Below, piece after piece: positions 29,402-37,900 of a stretch of DNA of 64,000 nucleotides (position 1 is the stretch's first letter; every line of letters starts with the position of its first letter). Both the position numbers and the translations under genes were made by a program. The DNA lies in the NCBI RefSeq assembly GCF_001647545.1, contig NZ_LSZH01000012.1, positions 186,001 through 250,000 on the forward strand. Reading direction: 5' to 3'. The notes under the pieces are model-generated. The model was not told where the DNA came from, did no database searches, and saw nothing but the letters and a program-made list of their open reading frames with translations. The stretch is from Acinetobacter sp. SFB. GTDB lineage: Bacteria; Pseudomonadota; Gammaproteobacteria; Pseudomonadales; Moraxellaceae.

Positions 29402-29818
29402 TTACGCGCGATAGCGGAAAAGTGCTTGACCGAATTGAATGACTTCACCATTTTTCACTAAAATTTCTTCAACGACACCGCTTTGAGTGGCTTCAATTGG
29501 GTTCATAATTTTCATGGCTTCAATGATGCCCAAAGTGTCGCCTGCAGAGATCGTTTGGCCCACTTTAACAAATGGTGGTTCACCAGGGCTTTGTGCAGCA
29601 TAGAACACGCCAACCATCGGTGAAGCTTCTACAGCACCACGTGGAGTTTTTGCAACAGGTGCCGCTGCTGGAGCTGCAGTCATGGTTGGAACGCCTGCCG
29701 CAACCACTGGATTGCGACGAGTTAAGGCGATGGATTGATCACCTTCTTTAACTTCTATCGCTTGTAAGTCAGATTCAATCATCAGGTCGATGAGTTTCTT
29801 GATTTTACGGATATCCAT
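29402..29818 (-). CDS. accB: Biotin carboxyl carrier protein of acetyl-CoA carboxylase
   Basis: This 138-residue carrier has an N-terminal helical region (MDIRKIKKLIDLMIESDLQ), a short Ala/Pro-rich linker around residues 38-58, and the biotinyl domain with EAMKIMNPIEA, whose lysine carries biotin. It lies between aroQ and accC with gaps of 16 and 18 bases, so it is expressed with both. Confidence 0.97.
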   Translation of the reverse strand: MDIRKIKKLIDLMIESDLQAIEVKEGDQSIALTRRNPVVAAGVPTMTAAPAAAPVAKTPRGAVEASPMVGVFYAAQSPGEPPFVKVGQTISAGDTLGIIEAMKIMNPIEATQSGVVEEILVKNGEVIQFGQALFRYRA

Positions 29819-29834
29819 GAGACAGTATTCCTAA

Positions 29835-30290
29835 TTATGATTGCGTAGAAAGTTGAATTTTTTCGATGGCATAATTCAGTGCAGCGGCATAGCCCTGAGC
29901 ACCTAAACCGCAAATTACGCCAACGGCTTTATCGGACAGATATGAATGATGTCTAAATGCTTCGCGAGCATGCACATTCGATAAATGAACCTCAATAAAC
30001 GGGATTGCGACACCTAGAAGGGCATCACGTACTGCAACAGAGGTATGGGTCAATGCAGCAGGGTTGATAATGATGAACTGAATGCCTTCTTGTTGGGCTT
30101 GATGAATTCGGTCCACAATTGCACCTTCCCAATTACTTTGGAACGTGTCTAATGAAAGAGATGAATTTTGAGCTTGAGCGATGAGCTTCTGATTAATATC
30201 TTCTAGGGTGAGATGCCCATAAACTTCAGGTTCTCGCTTTCCTAACAAATTTAGATTCGGTCCATGAATAACCAAAATGGTCGAGCTCAT
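29835..30290 (-). CDS. aroQ: 3-Dehydroquinate dehydratase, type II
   Basis: This 151-residue enzyme catalyses the third step of the shikimate pathway. It has the type II signatures: [18 protein letters not shown] near the start with the catalytic tyrosine region, [16 protein letters not shown] near 80, and [20 protein letters not shown] near 98-118, plus [11 protein letters not shown]. It is first in the conserved aroQ-accB-accC operon; its own promoter must lie in 30291-30526. Confidence 0.97.
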   Translation of the reverse strand: MSSTILVIHGPNLNLLGKREPEVYGHLTLEDINQKLIAQAQNSSLSLDTFQSNWEGAIVDRIHQAQQEGIQFIIINPAALTHTSVAVRDALLGVAIPFIEVHLSNVHAREAFRHHSYLSDKAVGVICGLGAQGYAAALNYAIEKIQLSTQS

Positions 30291-30526
30291 TCAGCTTGCT
30301 CCAATTATAAGTTTGCAAATCTACCTTGCAAGATGTCAGCAAAGTTTGCGTATTATGGCATGTATTTCCACATTTTTATTATGAACTGTTTTAATCAATG
30401 TGAAAGCTACGTGTCAAAACTGAGCTATATAATGAAAACTTTGCAAGGAATTGGCAATGTTAAAAAATGACATTTTTTATAATTATTACTATTTTTTACA
30501 TTGTAAACTGAATTGACCAAAACAGT

Positions 30527-31843
30527 TCATTTATTTTGTGTAACAGCTAGGCCTGAATCCGAGATAGTCAGAAGTTCTTGCCAGCAGGTGGTATAACGTG
30601 GAGATCGGTGGTGCTGTTTCATTTGCCATGCTGGGCTGGTGGAATGATAACCGACTTGTATACAATCTGAACCGTAACGTTGCTTCATTTTCAATAAAAT
30701 TTTCATCAAATCATCACGCTGTTGAATCAGTTGCAAGGGTTGCCATAAGTCATGCATATGCTGTTGCTTAGAAGACAGCGCCGTAAACATCACTTCAACT
30801 TTGACATATTTTTTATTTTCTTTAAATAAAACATTTACTTGCTTTAATGCTGTGTGATTTAAAGTCAGTAAATCATCGGTGGCATATTCAAGTCCTAGTG
30901 CATGGGAAGTACCCTTTTTATAGGGGGGATTAGGTATTTTTTCATACAGTGAAACATGCACACACGCGCAAAGTTGCTGCTGTGTAGTTAAGCGTTTATG
31001 AGTACGGTTTACATGAAAAGTAACGGCTTGCTTTAAGATGGACTTGTCGCTTAGATCTGAAGCAAAGCTGCGAGAGGAAAGTATCCTTTTTGAGGGGATT
31101 GCAGGGTCATCCAAGGCAATGCAGGATTGACCTTTTAGCTCACGAATAGTACGTGCAATGACCACCGAGAACTGCTTGGCAAGATGGTGTTCATTGGCAA
31201 AAGTTAAGTCATAGCTATTATAAATTTCATAATCTTCAAGTTGCTTGCTTATTTTGCGACCAATTCCCCAAACATCGGCTACAGGTGTTTCTTGAAGTAA
31301 GCTTTCATAACTGCAAAAATCTAAGTCAGGCAAGAAACAGAATGATTTAAAACCAGTTCTTTTTTTCGCAAAATGATTCGCCAGCTTGGCTTGAGTTTTA
31401 GTCGCGCCAATACCTATACAGCAGGGTAAGCCAATCCATTGATTAATGGTACTGATCAATTCCCGGCAATATTGTTCAATGTCGATGCTTTTTGCATAAG
31501 GCGTTAAGCGGATAAAACATTCATCAATCGAATAAGGCTCAAGATCATCTATATGGAAGTATTGCTGTAAGATTAAAAAGAAGCGCCGTGACATATCTCC
31601 ATATAACGCGTAATTGCTGGAAAATACTTTTACACCTGCCTGCATCGCCTCTTTTTCAATTTCATACCATGGAACAGCCATCCCGATGTTTAAAGTTTTG
31701 GCTTCATTACTGCGAGAGACTACACAACCATCGTTGTTGGAGAGTACAACCACTGGTTTGTCATTTAGCTGCGGATTAAATACGCGCTCACAACTGACAT
31801 AACAGTTATTAATATCTATTAAAGCAAACAGTTGTTCTTTCAT
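30527..31843 (-). CDS. umuC: Y-family DNA polymerase V catalytic subunit
   Basis: This 438-residue translesion polymerase has the Y-family motifs in order: FALIDINNCYVSCERVFNP near the start, SNNDGCVVSRSNEAK near 35, ANYG-type segment as YALYGDMS near 78, SIDECF near 105 (catalytic Asp-Glu), GIGATKTQAKLANHFAK near 146, and the helix-hairpin-helix VADVWGIGRKI near 188. A UmuDAb-type operator lies 12 bases before the start, so it should be DNA-damage-inducible. No umuD lies directly beside it; the UmuDAb gene is 0.6 kb away on the same strand, with a Q/N-rich gene between them on the other strand. Confidence 0.95.
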   Translation of the reverse strand: MKEQLFALIDINNCYVSCERVFNPQLNDKPVVVLSNNDGCVVSRSNEAKTLNIGMAVPWYEIEKEAMQAGVKVFSSNYALYGDMSRRFFLILQQYFHIDDLEPYSIDECFIRLTPYAKSIDIEQYCRELISTINQWIGLPCCIGIGATKTQAKLANHFAKKRTGFKSFCFLPDLDFCSYESLLQETPVADVWGIGRKISKQLEDYEIYNSYDLTFANEHHLAKQFSVVIARTIRELKGQSCIALDDPAIPSKRILSSRSFASDLSDKSILKQAVTFHVNRTHKRLTTQQQLCACVHVSLYEKIPNPPYKKGTSHALGLEYATDDLLTLNHTALKQVNVLFKENKKYVKVEVMFTALSSKQQHMHDLWQPLQLIQQRDDLMKILLKMKQRYGSDCIQVGYHSTSPAWQMKQHHRSPRYTTCWQELLTISDSGLAVTQNK

Positions 31844-31854
31844 TATTTTTAATC

Positions 31855-31875
31855 TTGATTTTGTAACATTATCAA
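31855..31875. promoter_or_regulatory. UmuDAb-type SOS operator before umuC
   Basis: The 21-base site reads TTGATTTTGTAAC followed by ATTATCAA, with TTGA and TCAA arms and the central GTAAC. It matches the operator used by the Acinetobacter repressor UmuDAb and lies 12 bases upstream of the umuC start. Confidence 0.8.
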
Positions 31876-32113
31876 GTTAAGAATAAAGAGATATTTAAAA
31901 AAACTCAAATTAAAAATTTGCGAATAATCAATAGGGCATTAGATGAGGAGGTTTAACCTCCTGTAAGCTTGAGTGTAATTACAGTTAATAGCGTAAAGTC
32001 AGGCGAGAGTTATTTGCTAGAAATCAATAAATTAATATTTTGAATATTACAATGAATTAAGTCGATACAGTTTGGAGGTTGGTGAACTGGAAATATCCGA
32101 TAGATTAGTAAGA

Positions 32114-32130
32114 GTCGTAATTAGTACGGC
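32114..32130 (+). promoter_or_regulatory. Conserved leader hairpin before Q/N-rich copy 3
   Basis: GTCGTA pairs with TACGGC (one G-U) around ATTAG and is followed by ATAT. It matches the element at 22746 in sequence and in distance to the start codon (32 bases here). Confidence 0.55.
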
Positions 32131-32162
32131 ATATCCCTAACAACTAAAGGATGGATATGGAA

Positions 32163-32318
32163 ATGGCTAATCAACAGCAACCGAATCAACAAAATGACAA
32201 TCAACGTCAACAACAGCAAAACAACCCACAAAGTGACAAGCAACAACAGCAACAAACGGGTAAACAACAACAGCAGCAACCCAATCAACAACAGCAAAAA
32301 AATCCTCAGCAACGCTAA
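32163..32318 (+). CDS. Q/N-rich micro-protein, copy 3 (51 aa)
   Basis: I start at ATG 32163, which gives MANQQQPNQQ and aligns with copy 2 (MANQQPLQQ). In-frame ATGs at 32151 and 32157 also exist, and AAAGG at 32146-32150 could serve 32157 or 32163. The 51-residue product is about half glutamine, with runs of five Q, and no hydrophobic segment. A strong terminator follows at 32329. It lies between umuC and umuDAb on the opposite strand. Function is unknown. Confidence 0.6.
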   Translation: MANQQQPNQQNDNQRQQQQNNPQSDKQQQQQTGKQQQQQPNQQQQKNPQQR

Positions 32319-32328
32319 GGGTTAAACA

Positions 32329-32357
32329 AAAAGCCTCAAGATGATCTTGAGGCTTTT
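32329..32357 (+). terminator. Terminator after Q/N-rich copy 3
   Basis: AAAAGCCTCAAGAT pairs with ATCTTGAGGCTTTT over a one-base loop; the stem is perfect. Confidence 0.85.
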
Positions 32358-32473
32358 GTCTAGCTATAGCTGCTTGATATTTTGCGGCAATAAGAAATTT
32401 ATTATTTTATATTTTAATAGAGTCTTTCTATTCATAACGAAAAGCCCCGTTTTATTGAACTTATATAATTTCA

Positions 32474-33082
32474 TTATCGTAATTTTTTTAAAATACAGGT
32501 CACAACTCCCCAAATAATCAACTCATCTTCACTACCTAAATAAATATCTGGATATTCCGGATTTTCTGCTTTTAACCAAATCTTAGGTTGACTATTGTTT
32601 TGCTTCTCTTTCATCAGTCGTTTTACCGTGAACTCATTATTGATTAAAGCTAAAACGATGTCACCGTGTTCTGCGTTTAAGCTCCGATCAACTAAAATCT
32701 GGTCATCTATATCTATCCCTGCATTTTTCATTGACAAAGAATTCACCCTCAATACAAATGTACTCAGTGGGTTATGGATCAAATATTCATTTAAGTCGAT
32801 AAAGTTTTCTGTGTAATCTTGAGCAGGAGAGGGAAAACCTGCAGCAACCGACTCCAGCGGATAAGCAATATCTATCTGGGTGCGAATTTGAATCGGGTGG
32901 AGTTCAATATTTTTAATGCGATCATCTTCAGGCTTTGGCAGTAACCAGGCTTTAATTTCTGCTACTTTGGACTCGGGAACACGGATAACCACCGTTTTTT
33001 CTTGATACTGGGTTTTTCGCCCTGCATTTCTACGTCTGCCGCCGTGGCTATGTGATGTTATGGTTGGATCTTTAGCTTTCAT
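32474..33082 (-). CDS. umuDAb: UmuDAb-type self-cleaving SOS regulator
   Basis: I start at ATG 33082, giving 202 residues, the size of UmuDAb, rather than the frame to 33121 that would overlap the operator. The N-terminal region (HSHGGRRRNAGRKTQYQEKT) binds DNA. The cleavage site is Ala81-Gly82 in ESVAAGFPSPAQDY; the catalytic Ser117 is in VNSLSMKNAG and Lys154 in FTVKRL. In Acinetobacter UmuDAb replaces LexA as repressor of part of the damage response and is inactivated by RecA-aided self-cleavage. A 21-base operator lies 9 bases before the start, so it controls itself. Confidence 0.9.
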   Translation of the reverse strand: MKAKDPTITSHSHGGRRRNAGRKTQYQEKTVVIRVPESKVAEIKAWLLPKPEDDRIKNIELHPIQIRTQIDIAYPLESVAAGFPSPAQDYTENFIDLNEYLIHNPLSTFVLRVNSLSMKNAGIDIDDQILVDRSLNAEHGDIVLALINNEFTVKRLMKEKQNNSQPKIWLKAENPEYPDIYLGSEDELIIWGVVTCILKKLR

Positions 33083-33091
33083 TATTGTTTC

Positions 33092-33112
33092 TTGAATTTG
33101 TAACTTTTTCAA
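33092..33112. promoter_or_regulatory. UmuDAb-type SOS operator before umuDAb
   Basis: The site reads TTGAATTTGTAAC followed by TTTTTCAA. It is the 21-base TTGA/TCAA operator with a central GTAAC, 9 bases before umuDAb, and may also influence the divergent gene at 33208. Confidence 0.85.
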
Positions 33113-33207
33113 GCTTAACAAAAAATACTGAAAATAAAAAGATTGCCTACATATTTATGATCTAGGATAAAATGCACTATTCAGCTCAATTTACCAAGGT
33201 ATAAGCC

Positions 33208-33564
33208 ATGAACCAGAAATCACCCTTAGAAGAATTAATCGCAGAACAAAAGCTATTGTGTGAAGAATTTGATTCTGCTTATATTAAAGTGAGCGGTGAT
33301 GATGTTATTGCAGTTGCGATAGATACATTAAATCAAGAACCGATTGTCGGGATTCGTAAAAAACCGGAAACAGAAGAAAATGTTGCTTGGTTTATCTATG
33401 GTGGAGAGCTAGGAGAGGGCGAAGATTTTTTTCAAACCATCACCGTTCGAGAGTTACAGGATATTTTGCCGGAAGTGCTTCCGTACTTGGCTTTGGCTGA
33501 AGGCTTCCGTTTTATGATTGATCGTGAAGATTATGAAGATGTATGGAAAGAAGGCCAAGATTAA
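33208..33564 (+). CDS. Acidic hypothetical protein divergent from umuDAb (118 aa)
   Basis: This 118-residue, very acidic protein has VAWFIYGGELGEGEDFFQ near residue 70 and LPEVLPYLALAEGFRFMID near 95. That pattern recalls small immunity-type or DUF2185-like proteins, but the match is weak. In several Acinetobacter species the gene divergent from umuDAb is ddrR (about 84 residues); this protein is longer and I cannot claim it is DdrR. It follows CAAGGT and has a terminator at 33597. Confidence 0.6.
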   Translation: MNQKSPLEELIAEQKLLCEEFDSAYIKVSGDDVIAVAIDTLNQEPIVGIRKKPETEENVAWFIYGGELGEGEDFFQTITVRELQDILPEVLPYLALAEGFRFMIDREDYEDVWKEGQD

Positions 33565-33596
33565 GTAAAAAGTAAGCTGTTCAAATTGATGATATG

Positions 33597-33619
33597 AGCC
33601 ACTAAATCAGTGGCTTTTA
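33597..33619 (+). terminator. Terminator of the 118-aa gene
   Basis: AGCCACT pairs with AGTGGCT around AAATC, followed by TTTTA. Confidence 0.75.
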
Positions 33620-33862
33620 CTTTTTAGCCTCTGGATTTGAAAGTAACAATTTTTTAAATAATGATTAAGGCGCTAAAAATAATTTCTTGAATAGTTAAAG
33701 CGATTCTAATAAGTTCCTTAATCGCTTGGAATGGAACAGCGTGGTTAAATTTTGAATCCATTAATCCACAGATTACATTTCTATGTTGGTGTATAAATAG
33801 ACAATTATTGGTACTATGTTAATATTAGATAGAAATATACCTTGTGTAACGGGAGTTGTTCG

Positions 33863-34120
33863 ATGACAGCTTATACCATCATGAAAGCAGGCAAATATGA
33901 GGATGACATGATTCCTAAACTTGCTATACATGCATTCCGTCATGCCTTTAACAAAGCATGCTCGGTAGCGACCGTCGTTTATGCAAAAGAACATCAGCTG
34001 CTACAACGCGAAGTTAATGGACATGAAACCGTGATTCGTGACTTGTCTAAGGCTTATGTCACAGTTGATCATTTTCCTAAAGTTCTAAAACGCAAGAGAA
34101 AACAACAGGCAGCTGTGTAA
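33863..34120 (+). CDS. Putative antitoxin of a zeta-kinase pair (85 aa)
   Basis: I start at ATG 33863 behind GGGAG, not at the TTG at 33842. The 85-residue product is basic and helical (PKLAIHAFRHAFNKACSVAT, ending KRKRKQQAAV). It lies 4 bases before a zeta-toxin-like kinase gene, the usual layout of a toxin-antitoxin pair. It is not a classical epsilon antitoxin; whether it neutralises by binding or also represses the promoter is not visible. Confidence 0.6.
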   Translation: MTAYTIMKAGKYEDDMIPKLAIHAFRHAFNKACSVATVVYAKEHQLLQREVNGHETVIRDLSKAYVTVDHFPKVLKRKRKQQAAV

Positions 34121-34124
34121 CTGA

Positions 34125-34877
34125 ATGCCTCAACCAAGAATAAGGATGTTTGCCGGTCCCAACGGATCAGGAAAGAGTACAGTCAAAGAATATCTATTGC
34201 CCCATCACATTGGGGCTTATTTAAATGCCGATGAATTAGAACAGAATCTTAACGCGAGTCATCAGCTAGATTTAACGACTTATCATACTGCTTTAAAAAC
34301 ACCAGATCTCATTAATTTCCTCAAACAGAAAAAACGTCCGAATGCTGGACTGTTGGTTGCTTTGCTAACAAGTGAGCCTATTCTATTAGATGATGGGAAC
34401 ATTCTGTTTGATCCCTCAGAAATAGATTCCTATCTCTGTGCACGTATTATTGATTATATTCGCCTGGAATTTTTACGCTTAAAGATCAGTTTTACTTTTG
34501 AAACGGTGATGTCTCATATTTCTAAAGTGGAATTTCTACAAGAAGCAAAGCGACAGGGTTTTAAAACTTATTTGTATTATGTATCGACTGTTGATCCGAT
34601 GATTAATATTGCCCGAGTTAAATATCGGGTCAGCGTAGGTGGACATCCTGTACCTGAACATAAGATTGTGGAACGCTATTACCGGAGTATGGATTTACTC
34701 ATGCAGGCGGTAGATGCGAGTGATCGAACCTATTTGTTTGATAACTCTTCTAATGGTGAAAAGGCTGCATTTATTGCAGAGATCCAATCTGCAGAAACTT
34801 TAAAAATGAATCCTGATGTTCAAAACTTGCCTTGGTGGTTTGCAGAAAAAGTTCTGAAAAATTTCACTGAAGAATAA
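34125..34877 (+). CDS. Zeta-toxin-like P-loop kinase
   Basis: This 250-residue protein begins with a Walker A box at residues 11-19 (GPNGSGKST) and then YLNADEL, a likely substrate-binding aspartate. Near residue 170 it has KYRVSVGGHPVPEHKIVERY, the GH-x-VP-x(4)-RY pattern typical of zeta toxins and their chromosomal relatives. Classical zeta toxins phosphorylate the peptidoglycan precursor UDP-GlcNAc; whether this branch does is unknown. The start is 4 bases after the putative antitoxin stop, so the two are translated together. Confidence 0.8.
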   Translation: MPQPRIRMFAGPNGSGKSTVKEYLLPHHIGAYLNADELEQNLNASHQLDLTTYHTALKTPDLINFLKQKKRPNAGLLVALLTSEPILLDDGNILFDPSEIDSYLCARIIDYIRLEFLRLKISFTFETVMSHISKVEFLQEAKRQGFKTYLYYVSTVDPMINIARVKYRVSVGGHPVPEHKIVERYYRSMDLLMQAVDASDRTYLFDNSSNGEKAAFIAEIQSAETLKMNPDVQNLPWWFAEKVLKNFTEE

Positions 34878-35312
34878 AAGATTGTATATATCTAACAACA
34901 AGCCCTTGAGTAAGACCAGCAAGAAATTGATTAACTACAGGTCTGACAAGTCATATGATCCCAAGAGATATAATAAATTAGGGGATTAATGAGCTTAGGG
35001 AGTCTACTCGTGGAGTATAGCGGAGCTGCTAAAAAAATAATTTGAAATAGATCAAAGGATATCTCATAGTGCATACGCCGTGGATTAGGTAGAATAATTC
35101 AGTATAAAAATGTTGGTCGATCGAGGCTCTTTAATGTCTAAAAGACTACTGTGAAAATTAACTGCATTGTTAAATTATCTCCATAAAATAAGTCTTTTAT
35201 CTGTCGTGGAATATTTGTATGTCAGTGGTCATTGCCTAGATATTAAACCCTTAAACCTTATTTAAAACCCCTGCATTATGATTTTTATTAGGATTGTTTG
35301 TCATACCATTTT
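34878..35312. other. Spacer with no clear gene
   Basis: No open frame of note is visible. Much of the right part may be the decayed upstream part of the sulfur-related operon that follows. Confidence 0.3.
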
Positions 35313-35546
35313 TCTAGGGCATGGTGCAAACGCCATATATTGAATTAAATGCGAGTCCATTGATGATGATTATTGCAGGACTATAAGTGGGTTTTGGTAC
35401 CCGAATGGCATTCTGGCTGTACCAGGGGGCATAGCATTTGTGGCATAAGCCGGTTGTCTAAACGCTCAATTATTGCAACATTAGCGTTTATATTTGCAGG
35501 TTTTGTTACTGTGTACGTAATCCTCCATATTACTGGAGCGTTCTAA
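35313..35546 (+). pseudogene. Decayed YeeE/YedE-family transporter, copy 1
   Basis: The frames spell YIELNASPLMMIIAGL, a stop, VGFGTR, a garbled stretch where the family has the GCTSGHG-type motif, and ISRLSKRSIIATLAFIFAG. A stop and frameshifts remove function. YeeE/YedE proteins carry thiosulfate or similar sulfur species. A second family copy follows directly, as is usual. Confidence 0.65.
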
Positions 35547-35547
35547 C

Positions 35548-35930
35548 ATGAAAAACATATGGGCTTTTGTATTTGGTGGATTGTTTTCAGTCGGTTTAAT
35601 GCTTTACGGCATGCCCAATTCTATATTAGGTCAATGGGATGCGAGTCTTGCATTTGTTATGCTAGGAGCAATCGCGGTGGCATTTATTCCTTTTCAAAAA
35701 GCAGTGCATAATCATGCTCCCAAAACAGTGTAGGGTGATTCTAATGATTTACCTAAAAATAATTAGATAGATTCTAAGTTACTGATAGGGAGCCTAATTT
35801 TCGGAATCGGTTGGGGGGTTACAGGTATTTGTCCTGCACCAAGCCTGACTTTAATCGTCTTAGGATACTACCAAGCGATTTACTTTATTGCTGCCATGTT
35901 TATCAGTATGTTGATTTAGCGCCAATTGAT
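35548..35930 (+). pseudogene. Decayed YeeE/YedE-family transporter, copy 2
   Basis: The first 61 codons are intact (MKNIWAFVFGGLFSVGLMLY and onward to PKTV). After a stop and frameshift the reading resumes as [20 protein letters not shown] and then [20 protein letters not shown]. The TGICPAP block matches the GxCPGP signature of the second YeeE copy in such operons. The gene is broken. Confidence 0.7.
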
Positions 35931-35942
35931 GGGAAGACGTTT

Positions 35943-36794
35943 ATGATGCAACATTCACAATGTGTAGCATTTTTTTTGATCAGCAGACCAATACCTTTAG
36001 TTATGTCGTGACAGATCCTTATAAGTCAGCGCTGTGCAATTATCGATAGCATTTTAGATTACGATGCGCCGTCTGCGACAACTAACATCACACAGGCCGA
36101 AAATAGCCTAAGTGTAGAATTGGTTTTAGAAACACATCTTCATGCAGACCATCTCACTGCATCACAATATCTAAAAGAACAATAGGGCGGCACAATCGCC
36201 AAGAGCAAAAAGATTACGATTGTAGAGGAAACTTTTAGTGCAATTTATAATCTAGACAGCAAGCACTTTAATACTAACAAAACATTTGATCATCTACTTG
36301 AACATGGGAAGCAGTTCAAAATTGGTGAAGTGGCAGCCTATAGCATCCCGACACCAGGACATACGCCTGCATGTTTAAGCTAGGTCATTGGAGATGCTGT
36401 ATTTGTAGGAGATACTTTATTTATGCCAGATTATGGTACGGCACGTTTTGATTTTCCTAAGGGCAGTACAGCGACTTTATTTGATTCTGTCAAAAAAACT
36501 ATATCAATTAGATGAAAATTTGCGAATTTTTCTCTGTCCTGATTATTTGTCCGAAGGTCGGCTTGAATACAATTCTCAAAGCAGTATTCAAACGCAAAAG
36601 AGCACCAATATTCATATTAATGTTCAAACAATAAAAGCTGAATTGGTAGAGATGCGAAACCGCCGTGATGCAACATTGTCTATGCCTAAAATAATATTAC
36701 CGGCAATTCAGATCAATATGGATGGGGCAGATTTCCTGAACCTGAAGCAAACGGAATTCATTATTTAAAATTACCACTCAACTATTTTAAATAA
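35943..36794 (+). pseudogene. Decayed MBL-fold hydrolase (persulfide dioxygenase-like)
   Basis: Across frames the product reads FFDQQTNTFSYVVTDPYKS, then CAIIDSILDYDAPSA, then the zinc motif THLHADHLTASQYLKEQ. A stop follows, then IPTPGHTPACLS, another stop, and [20 protein letters not shown]. It ends with GIHYLKLPLNYFK. At least two stops and three frameshifts are present. The family includes persulfide dioxygenases and Blh-type enzymes that work with YeeE transporters in sulfide or thiosulfate handling. Confidence 0.75.
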
Positions 36795-36877
36795 GATGAG
36801 CGATAGAGCAGAGGCTTAACAATCAAGCGCCATTCATAGTGTCTAAGACGATATTAAAAATAAACCTTATGACTTTT

Positions 36878-36903
36878 GATCTATTTTTTTAAATAGATCT
36901 TTT
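36878..36903 (+). terminator. AT-rich hairpin, possible terminator of the decayed operon
   Basis: GATCTATTT pairs with AAATAGATC around TTTT, followed by TTTTG. It lies about 85 bases after the end of the decayed hydrolase gene. The remaining bases to 37082 show no gene. Confidence 0.45.
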
Positions 36904-37082
36904 GTTTCCATATAAATGGGGCATTTTAAACTACCACTAGAGGCATCAAAATAAAATAAAGAGTCCGGAATTACCTATCTTAAAATAGCCTAAGCAAAAA
37001 ATTACACGTTTAAAATAGCAATTGATTAAATCCCTATTATCATCAAAAATAACTCAACCAAATATTGTAATCAAAAAAATTT

Positions 37083-37853
37083 ATGATTTTAAATTATCAA
37101 ATTCATCTTAATGAAATCGCTTCCGAAAACACACCTCTCATATTTATTCATGGTTTATTTGGGAGTTTAAGTAATCTCGGCATGTTAGCGCGTGCATTTT
37201 ATCAATCACATTCGGTAATTCAAATTGATGTACGTAATCATGGGCATTCACCCCATTCGGCTGAAATGAATTATGCAGTCATGGCAATGGATATTTTAGA
37301 AACAATGGATGCTTTGAATATTCAAAAATTCTCTGTGATTGGCCACTCTATGGGTGGGAAAATTGCCATGCAATTGGCAAATAGTGCAGGGGAGCGCCTA
37401 GAACAATTGGTCGTTCTGGATATGACTCCATTTGCATATAAAGAAAGTCATCATGATCAAATTTTTAAAGCCTTATTTGCTGTACAAAATGCTCATGTTA
37501 AACACCGAGAACAAGCAACTCAAATCATGCGTGAACATTTAAATGAAGAAATGGTGATCCAGTTTTTAATGAAGTCATTTAGCCAAGGGCAGTGGCTCTT
37601 TAATGTCGATGCATTATTTAATCATTACCCAGATATTATCAATTGGACTGCGATTCAGCCTTGGCAAAAAGAAGCCCTATTTATTCGTGGCGGTAAATCT
37701 GCATATATAAGTAAAGATGAGCATTTTGATGCAATCAAAAAGCAATTTCCTAATGCCAATCTTAAAGTGATAGAAGATGCAGGACATTGGTTACATGCAG
37801 AAAAGACCCAACTAGTTGTGGATGAAATTAATCAATATTTAAAGTTAAATTAA
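37083..37853 (+). CDS. Alpha/beta hydrolase, YbfF-like esterase
   Basis: This 256-residue protein has the YbfF-like pattern: LIFIHGLFGSLSNLGMLAR near residue 20, IQIDVRNHGHSPHS near 48, the nucleophile in VIGHSMGGKIAMQLA near 87, and the histidine in EDAGHWLHAEKT near 237. Length matches YbfF (about 255). Such enzymes hydrolyse short acyl esters, including palmitoyl- and malonyl-CoA in E. coli tests. It is convergent with the tagX end of the type VI cluster. Confidence 0.87.
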   Translation: MILNYQIHLNEIASENTPLIFIHGLFGSLSNLGMLARAFYQSHSVIQIDVRNHGHSPHSAEMNYAVMAMDILETMDALNIQKFSVIGHSMGGKIAMQLANSAGERLEQLVVLDMTPFAYKESHHDQIFKALFAVQNAHVKHREQATQIMREHLNEEMVIQFLMKSFSQGQWLFNVDALFNHYPDIINWTAIQPWQKEALFIRGGKSAYISKDEHFDAIKKQFPNANLKVIEDAGHWLHAEKTQLVVDEINQYLKLN

Positions 37854-37900
37854 AGTATTAAGTAGAAGCTCAATGAAAATAGGGCAACTAATGTAGAAAA

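Noticed and set aside
33208-33564. ddrR
   Set aside because: Position fits, but the product is longer (118 residues) and I cannot align it to DdrR from memory.
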